Translations under genes and position numbers: made by a program
Origin: Kaistella sp. SH40-3
Lineage (GTDB): Bacteria > Bacteroidota > Bacteroidia > Flavobacteriales > Weeksellaceae
Assembly: GCF_030686865.1 (NCBI RefSeq)
Contig: NZ_JAQYUS010000009.1
Coordinates: forward strand, 62,001 to 126,000
Direction of reading: 5' to 3'
DNA length: 64,000 nt
Notes under the pieces: model-generated
Told to the model about the DNA's origin: nothing
Seen by the model: the letters and a program-made list of their open reading frames with translations, nothing else
Databases searched by the model: none
In this document: piece by piece, positions 53,500 through 63,213 of the stretch
How positions within the stretch are numbered: position 1 is the stretch's first letter
How the letters are laid out: the number at the start of each line of letters is the position of its first letter

Positions 53500-54603
53500 T
53501 TACAAATTCAATTGATAAGAAATTGAACGACCACCACCCATTTTTAATAAAGCACCAATCTCTGAAAGGTGTTGCAAATCTCTTGTGGCCGTGGCTTTAG
53601 ATGTTTTGTTAATGGAGATGTATTTTTTTGCAGACATTCCGCCCACAAAGGAATCTTCTCCCATTTCCATCATTTTTTGAATGGCTTTTAATTCTCTTTC
53701 GTTGATTTGATTCTTAAATTTATCAAAAAACGCAGTTTTCTTTACAGTGAAAAGCACCGCTTTTTTGGAATCTGATAATGCATCTAGTAAAATAGAACAG
53801 AAATAAACCATCCAATTGCTTACTTCGAGATTGCGCTGTGCCTGTTTTAATTCGTCATAATAACGGGTTTTATCTTTTTCAATAGATTTTGAAATGCTGA
53901 TAAACAGTGGTGTTTCAAATTTCTCTGCTAAAGCCTTTTCTGCTAAAGCCCGACCAACTCTGCCGTTTCCATCTTTAAAAGGATGTAGGGTTTCAAAATA
54001 AAGGTGTGCTAAGGCTGAAAGTATTATACCCTCTCCTATTTTTCCTAAATCGTTTTCTTTAAAATCATTATACCATTTTATAAATTGAGTTATCATCTTT
54101 GGTAAATTCTCAGAAGGCGGGGCTTCATAATGAATTATAAAATCTCCAAAATTACCCGATATCACTTGCATTGGCTCGGTGCCTGTTCGAAATTGTCCTG
54201 CGGTAATCCCTTTTTCATTTTCCATTAAGATTTGATGCCAATCTAAAAGCATCTTCTCTGTCATTGGTTTTTGATAACTGTTTTGGACTTCTATCATTAA
54301 ATGTGCAATCGCATTGGCTTTTTTGTTACGGCTGCTTTCATGATAGTTTTTAATTCCCAAGTTGGCTTTTAAAGATGACATCACCTCCTCCCGACTGAAA
54401 TATTCGCCTTCAATTTCGGAGGTTTTCAAGGCTTCTAAAAGCATTACTTCAGCAAATAAGTCTTGTTTATTCTCGTGAGAAAATGCTACTAACATTCCGT
54501 TCACTTCGCCCATGTCATGTGCGAACTGTTGAATCATAGGAAGGATTTCCTGTTTCTTAAATAAGAATTTCGGGAAGAGTTCTGATTGCCAAATATAGTT
54601 CAT
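53500..54603 (-). CDS. Fic family protein (protein adenylyltransferase)
   Basis: 367 residues. The N-terminal inhibitory helix carries TSEIEGE (61-67, class II (S/T)xxxE(G/N)); the catalytic motif HPFKDGNGRVGR spans 207-218, complete. A C-terminal winged helix follows (SAKKYISINKTSKATATRDLQ). Fic proteins transfer AMP or related groups onto target hydroxyls; this layout is the common stand-alone, self-inhibited type. Two palindromic repeats lie across its start and promoter, suggesting self-regulation by the HTH part. Confidence 0.92.
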   Translation of the reverse strand: MNYIWQSELFPKFLFKKQEILPMIQQFAHDMGEVNGMLVAFSHENKQDLFAEVMLLEALKTSEIEGEYFSREEVMSSLKANLGIKNYHESSRNKKANAIAHLMIEVQNSYQKPMTEKMLLDWHQILMENEKGITAGQFRTGTEPMQVISGNFGDFIIHYEAPPSENLPKMITQFIKWYNDFKENDLGKIGEGIILSALAHLYFETLHPFKDGNGRVGRALAEKALAEKFETPLFISISKSIEKDKTRYYDELKQAQRNLEVSNWMVYFCSILLDALSDSKKAVLFTVKKTAFFDKFKNQINERELKAIQKMMEMGEDSFVGGMSAKKYISINKTSKATATRDLQHLSEIGALLKMGGGRSISYQLNL

Positions 54604-54674
54604 GAGCCGATTAGTTGTTTTATTCGGCTCAAATATACCAAAATAATGAGCCGATTATAGTTTTTAATTGGCTC
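54604..54674. promoter_or_regulatory. Two palindromic operator-like sites upstream of fic
   Basis: Site 1: GAGCCGA (54604-54610) with TCGGCTC (54624-54630). Site 2: GAGCCGATTA (54648-54657) with TAATTGGCTC (54665-54674). The half-site GAGCCGATTA recurs 44 bp apart, about four helical turns. The first site overlaps the first base after the start codon region, so binding would block transcription start. Confidence 0.65.
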
Positions 54675-55419
54675 ACTTATTAATGATATTATGGTTTACA
54701 ACTGCTATTCAGAAATTTTTCAGCAAAAGATATTTTATGTGAAATTATTTTTTGTCGTGCAATATTATTATTTTCAATAGTCATACGGATACATTTTGAA
54801 ATCGAAATCATTGCTACAGCACGAAAGGATTAGTGTGGCAGCCAGAAGCGAGTGTTATTTAAAATCGCGAAAATATCAATTTCGAAAGTTCCATGAAGAT
54901 TTCTTTTTGTAAAGTATGGCACCTATAAATTCCATTAAATGCACGCACTTATACACCTCTAACATATCATCTGGCAACGTTAAATCCGCGATATGAAATA
55001 CTATTTATTTTTTATGAAAGCCGCCTTTGTAATGGCAATGATTTTTTAAATAGTCTAAAATATTTTATTTCATTTAAAATTTGTTCTATTTTCGTCATTA
55101 TATATATATAAAGTATTAATTCTTTGTTTCACTTTTCGTTCATCATTTTCTTTAAAAATATTATATTTTAAGAAAAAAGAATTCTTTTTCTACATTACTT
55201 CAGTTTTCTGCTTTTTACTTTCAATTGTACTTTGTATATTTGAGAGTTTTCAATTAATAAAAATTAATTAGTACTTATAAATAGGGTTATTTGATCGACT
55301 ATCAGAAATTATAGTTTCTTAAAAACAATATTATTACAGAAAAATGAGCACGAGTAACGTGAGTTTTCGTAATTTAATTATTTGGTGAAACTTAATTTAA
55401 TAATTAAAAAAGATAATTT
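54675..55419. other. AT-rich non-coding stretch before the cytoskeletal operon
   Basis: About 745 bases without a supported gene or recognised repeat beyond the fic sites. A possible -7 box TATATTTG (55235-55242) on the plus strand would leave a leader of about 170 bases before the first ATG of the operon at 55420; the -33 element is weak. Confidence 0.45.
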
Positions 55420-56538
55420 ATGAGTATAAATTTACTTCGGTTTTTTATGGTTTTATTTTTAAGTACTTGCTTTCTAAGTTGTGAAAGAAGAAAGGGAGGT
55501 GAAGAAGTAAAGAATGAACTGAAAAAGATTTCTAGCGAGGAAATTTTCAATAAATATCAAGATGCTGTTGTACTTATTAAACACTCTTTTGTTTATAAGG
55601 CTAACATCAGTGGAACAGATTTTTTCTTTAGAACTTTTGATGACACTACTGGTGAAATATCTGATTTCATAAGTAAGGAAGAAGCTGAAGCGCAACCTAA
55701 TATTAGTTGGGGAACAGGTTTTTTCATTGATTCAAAAGGAAAAGTTTTAACAAATAGACATGTTTTAGATGTCCGCCCCTCAAAAGAGCAAGAAGTTATC
55801 ATATTACAGGCATTCAAAGGCAAATTGATAACGTTTTTACAAAATCTTCAAGCAGCACATGATACTAGAGTAGACCGTTTAAAAGAATTACAATATATCC
55901 TTAATAATGAATTGTATAAAGAATATGAATATACTGCTTTAACAAGTGATTTCAACAGATCATATCAAGATTATCAGGAAGAGGAAAAGGAAATAAACAA
56001 CCTTACTAATTTTGTCACCAATTTTGATAAACAAGGAAACTTTGTAACTAAAACTTCATTGCAATTCGGCATTTTTCTCAATAATCAAAAATCACAAAAT
56101 AATTTACAGGATTATATTAAATATAAGTCAGTAAAAATTTCTGAAGATCCAAATGTGGATTTAGCACTAATAGAGCCTAATAATCTAGACGATTTTAATG
56201 GAAAAAAAATAACTCCAGCAGATATGACTAAGATAGATTCAGTATCAATTAGACCTTTAAAAATAACTCAGAAATTAACATTAATAGGATATAATAATGG
56301 AGCTAATATGGGCGTAACTGAAAATGGAATTAGGCCTCAGCTTACAGAAGGTGCAGTGAGTCAAATAACGGATAGAAATAAAGTAATGTATACAATACCC
56401 GTGCTTCCGGGGTCAAGTGGCAGTCCCGTATTTGATGAATATGGCAGGGTAATTTTAATAAATTTTGCTGGTATGATGGGCACCCAAGGTTTCAATTATG
56501 GAATACAACCAGAAAAAATTAAAGACTTTTTAAGATAA
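55420..56538 (+). CDS. Trypsin-like serine protease lipoprotein
   Basis: 372 residues. A lipoprotein signal ends FLSC (Cys 21), so the protein should be anchored to a membrane facing the periplasm. The chymotrypsin-fold triad is visible: His in VLTNRHVLD (about 112), Asp in NVDLALIEP (about 246) and Ser in PGSSGSPVFD (about 331). A charged coiled-coil insertion of about 80 residues (HDTRVDRLKELQYILNNELY and following) separates His and Asp. No PDZ domain. It is the first gene of the operon, 31 bases before the vWA-like gene. Confidence 0.82.
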   Translation: MSINLLRFFMVLFLSTCFLSCERRKGGEEVKNELKKISSEEIFNKYQDAVVLIKHSFVYKANISGTDFFFRTFDDTTGEISDFISKEEAEAQPNISWGTGFFIDSKGKVLTNRHVLDVRPSKEQEVIILQAFKGKLITFLQNLQAAHDTRVDRLKELQYILNNELYKEYEYTALTSDFNRSYQDYQEEEKEINNLTNFVTNFDKQGNFVTKTSLQFGIFLNNQKSQNNLQDYIKYKSVKISEDPNVDLALIEPNNLDDFNGKKITPADMTKIDSVSIRPLKITQKLTLIGYNNGANMGVTENGIRPQLTEGAVSQITDRNKVMYTIPVLPGSSGSPVFDEYGRVILINFAGMMGTQGFNYGIQPEKIKDFLR

Positions 56539-56569
56539 GCAAGACTGTTTATTTATTATCATTTAGAAT

Positions 56570-57985
56570 ATGAAAAAAAAATATATACTATACCTAAGTT
56601 GTTTATTTACACTTATTCTCTCATCCTGTCAAAATAAAACAGGTAAGTTAGTTGCCAAGTCAAGTTCTGACGGTATAATAAATTGCAAGGAGTTCGAAGA
56701 AATTAGGAGCTCCGTGCCCTCTAATAAAAGAGAATTTGCAAACCTTTTTGATTCTACCGGAAAAATTGACGATGCAAAACTAAAAGACTTTATTAATAAC
56801 AACTCCAATGTTCGTTCTGGTCCGCTTAAATTTGACGACTGTATTGAAGAAATTACTGATGTGGGACTTTATTTAGAAAATTCTGTAAGTATGCTTGGGT
56901 ATATTTCCAATGCGAGTGATTTTCAAAAAAACACACTGGATATTTATAGTGCATTAGGACATAACAACAAAGTAAGCACTTATCTTGTTAATCAAAAATT
57001 AGAATCTAAAGGAAATTTAACCATTTCAGGTTTAGCTGATATTATTACTATGCGCAATAAGTTCCTTACTCCAGGCTCTAATGTATCAGATCTTAATAAA
57101 GTGCTAGAGAATGTCCTTCAAAACACTAAAAACAGTAGTATTTCGATTATCGCCTCAGATTTTATCTATTCACTAGGCAGTCAAAATCTGGTCGTTGTTG
57201 GTGGTAAAACAAAAGATGTTTTTTTAAAAAATTCAAAAAAGATCAGTGACTTATCGGTTTTATTTATACAGTTAGACTCACAATTTAATGGTGTTTATTA
57301 TGATATGAATGATAAGCCTGCGCAATTAAATAACGTTAGAAGACCGTACTATTTTATGGTTCTTGGAAAGGCTGAGAACATTGAGAAATTTTCGAAAATT
57401 ATAAAAGTTAACAATCTGAGTGGATTTTTAAATTCCTATTATCTCACGTCAAAAAAAGTAGAACCTTTTCAAAAAATTCTATTAGGAACGGAAGCCGTAG
57501 GAAGAATAAAAGTTGATAAAACAGACCCTAACAAAATGGAAATTACAAAACTGGTGAATAATGAAACCCAGTTTTCAATAGCGGTTGATTTATCTAAATA
57601 TCCAGATCAGTCAAAGTTGCTTGATATTTCAAATTATAAAATTAGCCAAGGTTATAAAATTGATAAAATTGAAAAAATTAATCCAGCGAATAACCCCTCC
57701 AAAATAAATGCAGCGGATTGGGTTACGCTAAAAGCCTCTCCTGCAACTCATTATATTGTTATTAAAAATGTCGGCTTTCCTTTGAAAAATGACTTGATTC
57801 TTAGCTTAGAAAATAAAGAGCCCGACTGGATTAATAGAAGTTCTATTGACAATGACACTAACATCAACCAAAATTTAGATAAAACATTCGGTATCAATTA
57901 TTTAGTCAATGGTATCCGTGATGCTTTTGAACAAATTAATGATGGAGATAATTCTTTTTTCACCTTAAAATATAAAATTAATTAA
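56570..57985 (+). CDS. Lipoprotein with vWA-like domain
   Basis: 471 residues. Lipobox LSSC at about Cys 20. A von Willebrand A-like domain begins near residue 95: GLYLENSVSMLGYI stands where MIDAS proteins have DxSxS (here ExSxS), and ISIIASDFIYSLGS supplies the later Ser-Asp strand. The C-terminal 200 residues look beta-rich (QFSIAVDLSKYPDQSKLLD, THYIVIKNVGFPL). Metal-dependent ligand or partner binding is likely. It lies 2 bases before the next gene. No recognised full-length family. Confidence 0.6.
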   Translation: MKKKYILYLSCLFTLILSSCQNKTGKLVAKSSSDGIINCKEFEEIRSSVPSNKREFANLFDSTGKIDDAKLKDFINNNSNVRSGPLKFDDCIEEITDVGLYLENSVSMLGYISNASDFQKNTLDIYSALGHNNKVSTYLVNQKLESKGNLTISGLADIITMRNKFLTPGSNVSDLNKVLENVLQNTKNSSISIIASDFIYSLGSQNLVVVGGKTKDVFLKNSKKISDLSVLFIQLDSQFNGVYYDMNDKPAQLNNVRRPYYFMVLGKAENIEKFSKIIKVNNLSGFLNSYYLTSKKVEPFQKILLGTEAVGRIKVDKTDPNKMEITKLVNNETQFSIAVDLSKYPDQSKLLDISNYKISQGYKIDKIEKINPANNPSKINAADWVTLKASPATHYIVIKNVGFPLKNDLILSLENKEPDWINRSSIDNDTNINQNLDKTFGINYLVNGIRDAFEQINDGDNSFFTLKYKIN

Positions 57986-57987
57986 TC

Positions 57988-58377
57988 ATGAATTCATTCT
58001 TTGCAAATTTGTATGAATTGCTGTACTATGATCCAAATTTCTCTACAGCAGTTTTCAGTAATGGTGCTTATTCGGCTATAGGTCTCGCAACAATCATAAT
58101 TCCTTTCATCATTGCATTTATTTATTATAAGGTGATCGACAGACCCGCTTTGGCATCAATTACAGTTTGGATTCTCGCTGGTTTACTCTCTGCTTTTTTA
58201 AGTTTTTTAGTAAGTTACAGTTTAGTATATACTTCATTAGCAGAACTATACCAATTCAACACTTCACAATATTCGACATTGAGTGGTATTAGTGCAACCT
58301 TTAGTTTTGTCTTGCATTTATTTTATTCATTTGTATTTAAAAGAATTAGTATTAACACTAAAAATATTCCTTTCTAA
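57988..58377 (+). CDS. Three-helix integral membrane protein
   Basis: 129 residues with hydrophobic segments about 28-47 (IGLATIIIPFIIAFIYY), 55-80 (ITVWILAGLLSAFLSFLVSY) and 100-118 (SGISATFSFVLHLFYSFVF). No catalytic motif. The stop overlaps the start of the tubulin-like gene by one base (TAATG). It could connect the periplasmic lipoproteins to the cytosolic NTPases. Family not recognised. Confidence 0.68.
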   Translation: MNSFFANLYELLYYDPNFSTAVFSNGAYSAIGLATIIIPFIIAFIYYKVIDRPALASITVWILAGLLSAFLSFLVSYSLVYTSLAELYQFNTSQYSTLSGISATFSFVLHLFYSFVFKRISINTKNIPF

Positions 58378-59903
58378 TGGCTAAACTTTTTGTTTTTGGT
58401 ATCGGCGGTACAGGCGCACGAGTAATTAAATCATTAGCCATGTTAATGGCTTCAGGAATAGATACAGGATACGAAATTGTACCTATCATCCTGGATCCAG
58501 ATGCAGCAAATTCTGATGTTAACCGTACAAAAGCGATTTTGGATGATTATGTGAAGATTAGAAATAAAGGTAATGAAAATGGAGATTCTTCATTTTTTAA
58601 AAATAAAATTTACCCATTAGGTGAGATTGTAAAGAGTGAAGATAAAGCGACTATTGGATCTAATTTCGTGGTCAATATTGATGGTTTGGATAATGGTGAA
58701 AAATTTAAAAGTTTTATTGATCACCAAAGTTTAGATATAGATAATAAGAAAATGATTGACCTCCTCTTTTCAGAAGACAATTTGGATCTTTCATTAGATG
58801 TAGGCTTTAAAGGGAATCCCAATATTGGAAGTGTGGTGTTAAACTCTTTTGTAAACTCCCGTACCTTTGAGGCTTTTGCTAATATTTTTGATAAAGATGA
58901 CCGTATTTTTATTGTTAGTTCTATTTTTGGTGGTACGGGTTCTGCTGGCTTTCCTCTGCTTCTCAAAAATATTAGAGAAGGTAACGTTGGCGGAAACAAT
59001 TTTGAATTTTTGAAAGACGCAATCGTTGGAGCTATTTCAGTACAACCTTATTTTAAAGTGGAAAAAAGTGAAGGCGCAGAGATTGATTCACACACTTTTA
59101 TTTCTAAAACTAAATCTGCTTTGTACTATTACGATCATTTTCTGTCGAGAAATAATTCACTTAATGCGACGTATTATATAGGTGATGATAATAATGGAGT
59201 ATATGAGCATCATGTAGGAGGAACCGTTCAGAAAAATAATGCGCATTTTGTGGAATTAGCATCTGCATTAGCCATCGTAGATTTTGCAAAAGATCAAAGC
59301 CTAGAGACTGGTAATGCAAAGGCTATTAACCCTGTGTACAGAGAGTTTGGGGTAAAAACCAGTAATGGATTTTTAAATTTCAGTACTGTATCGGATGCTA
59401 CGGCTAGTATTATTAGAAAGCCTCTGGCGCAATATTTTTATTTTGACCTCTTTATAAATAAAATGTTGGCCGATACCATCAACGATCCATATGCACAAAC
59501 TAAGAATGGAGCTTCTTTTGACAGTAGTTTTATATCTTCATCCTTCTTTTCTACTGTAAAATCGTTCAACCTTGCATTTAGAGTATGGCTCGGCGAAATG
59601 AAAGATAATACTGTTTCGTTTGCACCCTTTAATATTAATGTTCAAAAAGATTCGAAGGGAAACATTAATGATTTCTCCTATTCTGCAAATAATGAAATCT
59701 TCACCTATATTGACGGTTCAACACCAAAAAAAGATGGATTATTTGGAATAGGTAAGAAAAATTATGAATTGTACAGAGCTAAATTAAATTTGGTTGCAGA
59801 TAGAGAAATAAAGAGTTTCATTGGTGCTGAAGACCGTTTTCTTAAAGTATTTTCCCTGGCAACACAAGAACTGTTAAAAGAGAAAAATCTCATCAATTTT
59901 TAA
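58377..59903 (+). CDS. Tubulin/FtsZ-superfamily GTPase-like protein
   Basis: 508 residues. LFVFGIGGTGARVIKSL (3-19) corresponds to the T1 loop of FtsZ/tubulin, and SSIFGGTGSAGFPLLL (about 179-194) to the signature GGGTGSG loop that grips guanine-nucleotide phosphates. Between them lies VPIILDPDAANSD, as in tubulin-like domains of the PF13809 (Tubulin_2) type. The remaining 250 residues are helical and less conserved. It is longer than FtsZ and lacks its C-terminal tail. Encoded next to an actin/Hsp70-type ATPase, it may form filaments or act as a switch. Confidence 0.75.
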   Translation: MAKLFVFGIGGTGARVIKSLAMLMASGIDTGYEIVPIILDPDAANSDVNRTKAILDDYVKIRNKGNENGDSSFFKNKIYPLGEIVKSEDKATIGSNFVVNIDGLDNGEKFKSFIDHQSLDIDNKKMIDLLFSEDNLDLSLDVGFKGNPNIGSVVLNSFVNSRTFEAFANIFDKDDRIFIVSSIFGGTGSAGFPLLLKNIREGNVGGNNFEFLKDAIVGAISVQPYFKVEKSEGAEIDSHTFISKTKSALYYYDHFLSRNNSLNATYYIGDDNNGVYEHHVGGTVQKNNAHFVELASALAIVDFAKDQSLETGNAKAINPVYREFGVKTSNGFLNFSTVSDATASIIRKPLAQYFYFDLFINKMLADTINDPYAQTKNGASFDSSFISSSFFSTVKSFNLAFRVWLGEMKDNTVSFAPFNINVQKDSKGNINDFSYSANNEIFTYIDGSTPKKDGLFGIGKKNYELYRAKLNLVADREIKSFIGAEDRFLKVFSLATQELLKEKNLINF

Positions 59904-59913
59904 AGATTAAAAC

Positions 59914-62900
59914 ATGGCAAAAGTATTTAGATTATTTGACGATATAGATGTGCAGCATTGGGAAAATACAAATAGTATAGGACCTGCTCAAATTAAAACG
60001 ATTGGAGATGTTTCCGGAGGGATTATGAGCAAAGATCCGACCTCAATACCCTCGCCGTTTGCAAGGATGGATTTGGCCAAATCAGCATTTAAAAATGTCG
60101 TTGATTTGAAAACCTTAGACGGGCAAACAGTCTTTAATAAAATCGTGTCTGATAATTTTGATTTGATGGAATTGCTTTTTCACAGCAACGAAATTGAAGG
60201 AATTAATATTAGTTCTTGGGATGCGAAACAAAGTGTTGATTTATTAGTTGAAAGCATTAACAAAAAACATAGATTACTTGGCAAAACGCTGAAATTATTT
60301 ATCCAGCAAGACAAAATTTTTGAAGGTAATTCAAAGATTTTCATTTTCAGTAGAAAACATAAAATATTAGGTGGAACATCGCCTCTTTCAGTTGTCTTTA
60401 CTACTGGAAATTCTTTAAAAGATACTAATATTAGGCTATCAAACAGGGCTTTGTTTACCGCACCATATCAGCCATTATACAAAAGAGACGTTGATTTCCA
60501 GAAATACGTATATAGTTTAATCTATAATAATTCTGGATTTGGAGACAAGTTTTCGGAATTGAAAGAATATCTTGATCATTCCCTTAGGACATTAGAAAAT
60601 GAGAAACCTAAATTATATACTGATTTACAGGACATCAAACTAGACGATAATTATTACGCAAATAATTATGCCGAACTTAATGGTAGTATTGATGGAGATA
60701 TAGTTACGCTCTTCAATATACCCCTAAGAAAATCTAAAGGCATCGAAGTAGAAAGTGACTTTTTTATTAAAACAGATTTACCACAAAAAGATAAGATACC
60801 TTTAGTATTACAAAATGAATACACTTTACCGATAAATTATTTCGGCGGAACTCGTTGGACAGAAAATAAAATAACTATCCCATATTCCGATGGACGAGCA
60901 TTACATGAAAGGACTCTGCCTGGTTTAATAAAGAAGTATCCTTACAAGACTGTTGACGATTTTTTAGAGTCCGTTATCTTCAGATTACCTTATAAACTTG
61001 ATTCTTCAAAATTCCTTGCCCTTTCAGACGGTGAAAATCAAACTTTTTTACTTCCTCTGAAAAGCGCATTTTTCAAATATTTTACTACAGATGATTTAAT
61101 TAATAAACAGGTTGGTGGTAAACCGATGCTTACCGCGGAGATTTTAGCAAATTCTGTAACCGTACAACTAAGAATTCCCATTAAAAAAGATGGACACTAT
61201 ATCACATTATCTCGTAAATACAAAGTCGATGGTGAAATTGATCTTTCAAGAAACGTTGGAATTGTTAAGAATATGTTCGTGAATATTGGAATCAGTCCTT
61301 TCGTCCAAATGGAAAATTCTGATGCTTCTGATCACTACCGCGTAGGACTATTCAGTGTAATTAATCAGGGTATTGATCTAAGTTTCACTTTCCAAGGAAA
61401 AATTTCCTCGTCAGAAGATTCTTATGCAAGAACTTCTGAAGTGTTTTACAGTAGTAAATATTTCGTATTAAATAAGAAATTTGATACTCTAAGAGTTGAA
61501 TACGATGGGTCTGTAGGATTATTGATACCTAAACTGGTAAAAAAGACAGAAGGACCTAAAAATTTCACGTTCGGAGTTGATTTTGGGACAACTAATACGC
61601 ATATTGAATATAAGAATGATAACGGCCGACCCACGCCATTTTCCATTGATTTACAAGATTTACAGACGGTTTATACGATTTCTGATGTGCCTGACTCCAA
61701 TATTGAAATCACACGTTTGAAAGAATTAAAAAAACTGAGCGAATATGAATATATCCCAGAACTTTTAAAAACTGATCTTAACACATTTCCTATCAGAACA
61801 GTGATCTCTAATTCTTCGAAATTAAAGGTTGCAGAGGTTAAACATTCTATGTCACAAATGAACATACCGTTTAACTATATTTTAGAAGATTCCTTAGAGT
61901 CTAATGTATATACTCCAGATTTAAAATGGGGTAATCAGGACATAGATGCTTTGCATGTAGATAAAATAAGATTATTTATAGATGAGCTTTTCTTCCTGAT
62001 GCGTAATAAGGTTTTGAGTAGCAATGGTAATTTGTCATTAACAAAAATTCATTGGTCCTATCCTTTGAGTATGTCTATAAAGCAAATTAGTGATTTAGAA
62101 AATTTTTATATTAATCTATATCAGAAATATTTTTCCAAAAGCGATGCTTCGATCAATGTGAAAAAATATAATGAATCGATATCGCCGTTTGAATATCTAA
62201 AAAATGAAGGTGGTTTAGTTTCTTTTCAAAGACCTGTTGCTTTAATCGACATCGGTGGTGGTACAACGGATATTGCCATTTATAAAAATAACAAGGCTGA
62301 AAAACTTACCTCATTTAGATTCGGAGCCAATAAAATTTACTCTAACTCAAATTCAGGAATTAATTCAAACGGTTTTGTAAAAGAAATTGAGCAATTTAGC
62401 GAAAGCAATGAACTTAGTCAAATCTTTTCCAATAGACAAAGTAAATTTTTGGAATCCAATCAATTAACGGAAGCGATGTGGTTAGCATTTTCTGCTGATA
62501 CGAATATCAGATATAAAGATAGTGTTTCGAATAAATTCAGTGATCAACTGTTTTCCAATGAGAATATAAAGGCTGTCTATGTATTTTATTATTCGGCTAT
62601 AGTATACCATTTAGCGACATTCATGAAAGCCAATGATTATGATATTCCTGAAAAACTTATTTTCTCTGGAAATGGCTCAAAGATTCTTAATATCATAGAC
62701 AAAAGTGAAAAAGCACTAATTCTAAACAAAGTATCAGTATTTATTTTCGAAAAAATATACGAGTCTGATGCTCCAAATACTTTCTCTGTTGAAAAAAGAG
62801 ATAATCCTAAAGAAATGACTGCAAAAGGCTTAACCTATGCTAAAAACTTTGGACAGGACATTAATGAAATGAAGGCCACTTTACTAGGTAAATTAGATAA

Positions 62901-63213
62901 AACACTCCTTAAACATAATTCGGCAATAACATATGAGGAACTTTCTGAAGAGGATGCTAAATCAGTGAATGCTGAGGTTAATAATTTCATTGATTTATTT
63001 GTCGAAATGTATAGAAGTTTAAACAAAGAATATTTTGATATTGATGCAAGTTTAATCAATGGTTTCAAGGAAATCCTTTCTGCAAATACGCTAAATTATA
63101 TCATGAAAGGAATAGACGAAAATAAAGGAAGTGACTTAAAAGTTACGGACAGTTTGTTTTTCTATCCATTAGAAAATTCACTTTATCAATTTGTTAGGTA
63201 TGTTAATAAATAA
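59914..63213 (+). CDS. Large protein with C-terminal actin/Hsp70-type ATPase domain
   Basis: 1099 residues. The ASKHA fold starts near 550: phosphate 1, FTFGVDFGTTNTHIEYK (about 551-567); phosphate 2, ALIDIGGGTTDIAIYK (about 776-791); adenosine motif, LIFSGNGSKIL (about 914-924). The N-terminal 540 residues match nothing I know and contain beta-rich stretches (LPINYFGGTRWTENKITIPY). No Hsp70 substrate-binding domain follows. It lies 10 bases after the tubulin-like gene. SrfB-like large ASKHA proteins are the closest thing I recall, with low certainty. Confidence 0.72.
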   Translation: MAKVFRLFDDIDVQHWENTNSIGPAQIKTIGDVSGGIMSKDPTSIPSPFARMDLAKSAFKNVVDLKTLDGQTVFNKIVSDNFDLMELLFHSNEIEGINISSWDAKQSVDLLVESINKKHRLLGKTLKLFIQQDKIFEGNSKIFIFSRKHKILGGTSPLSVVFTTGNSLKDTNIRLSNRALFTAPYQPLYKRDVDFQKYVYSLIYNNSGFGDKFSELKEYLDHSLRTLENEKPKLYTDLQDIKLDDNYYANNYAELNGSIDGDIVTLFNIPLRKSKGIEVESDFFIKTDLPQKDKIPLVLQNEYTLPINYFGGTRWTENKITIPYSDGRALHERTLPGLIKKYPYKTVDDFLESVIFRLPYKLDSSKFLALSDGENQTFLLPLKSAFFKYFTTDDLINKQVGGKPMLTAEILANSVTVQLRIPIKKDGHYITLSRKYKVDGEIDLSRNVGIVKNMFVNIGISPFVQMENSDASDHYRVGLFSVINQGIDLSFTFQGKISSSEDSYARTSEVFYSSKYFVLNKKFDTLRVEYDGSVGLLIPKLVKKTEGPKNFTFGVDFGTTNTHIEYKNDNGRPTPFSIDLQDLQTVYTISDVPDSNIEITRLKELKKLSEYEYIPELLKTDLNTFPIRTVISNSSKLKVAEVKHSMSQMNIPFNYILEDSLESNVYTPDLKWGNQDIDALHVDKIRLFIDELFFLMRNKVLSSNGNLSLTKIHWSYPLSMSIKQISDLENFYINLYQKYFSKSDASINVKKYNESISPFEYLKNEGGLVSFQRPVALIDIGGGTTDIAIYKNNKAEKLTSFRFGANKIYSNSNSGINSNGFVKEIEQFSESNELSQIFSNRQSKFLESNQLTEAMWLAFSADTNIRYKDSVSNKFSDQLFSNENIKAVYVFYYSAIVYHLATFMKANDYDIPEKLIFSGNGSKILNIIDKSEKALILNKVSVFIFEKIYESDAPNTFSVEKRDNPKEMTAKGLTYAKNFGQDINEMKATLLGKLDKTLLKHNSAITYEELSEEDAKSVNAEVNNFIDLFVEMYRSLNKEYFDIDASLINGFKEILSANTLNYIMKGIDENKGSDLKVTDSLFFYPLENSLYQFVRYVNK

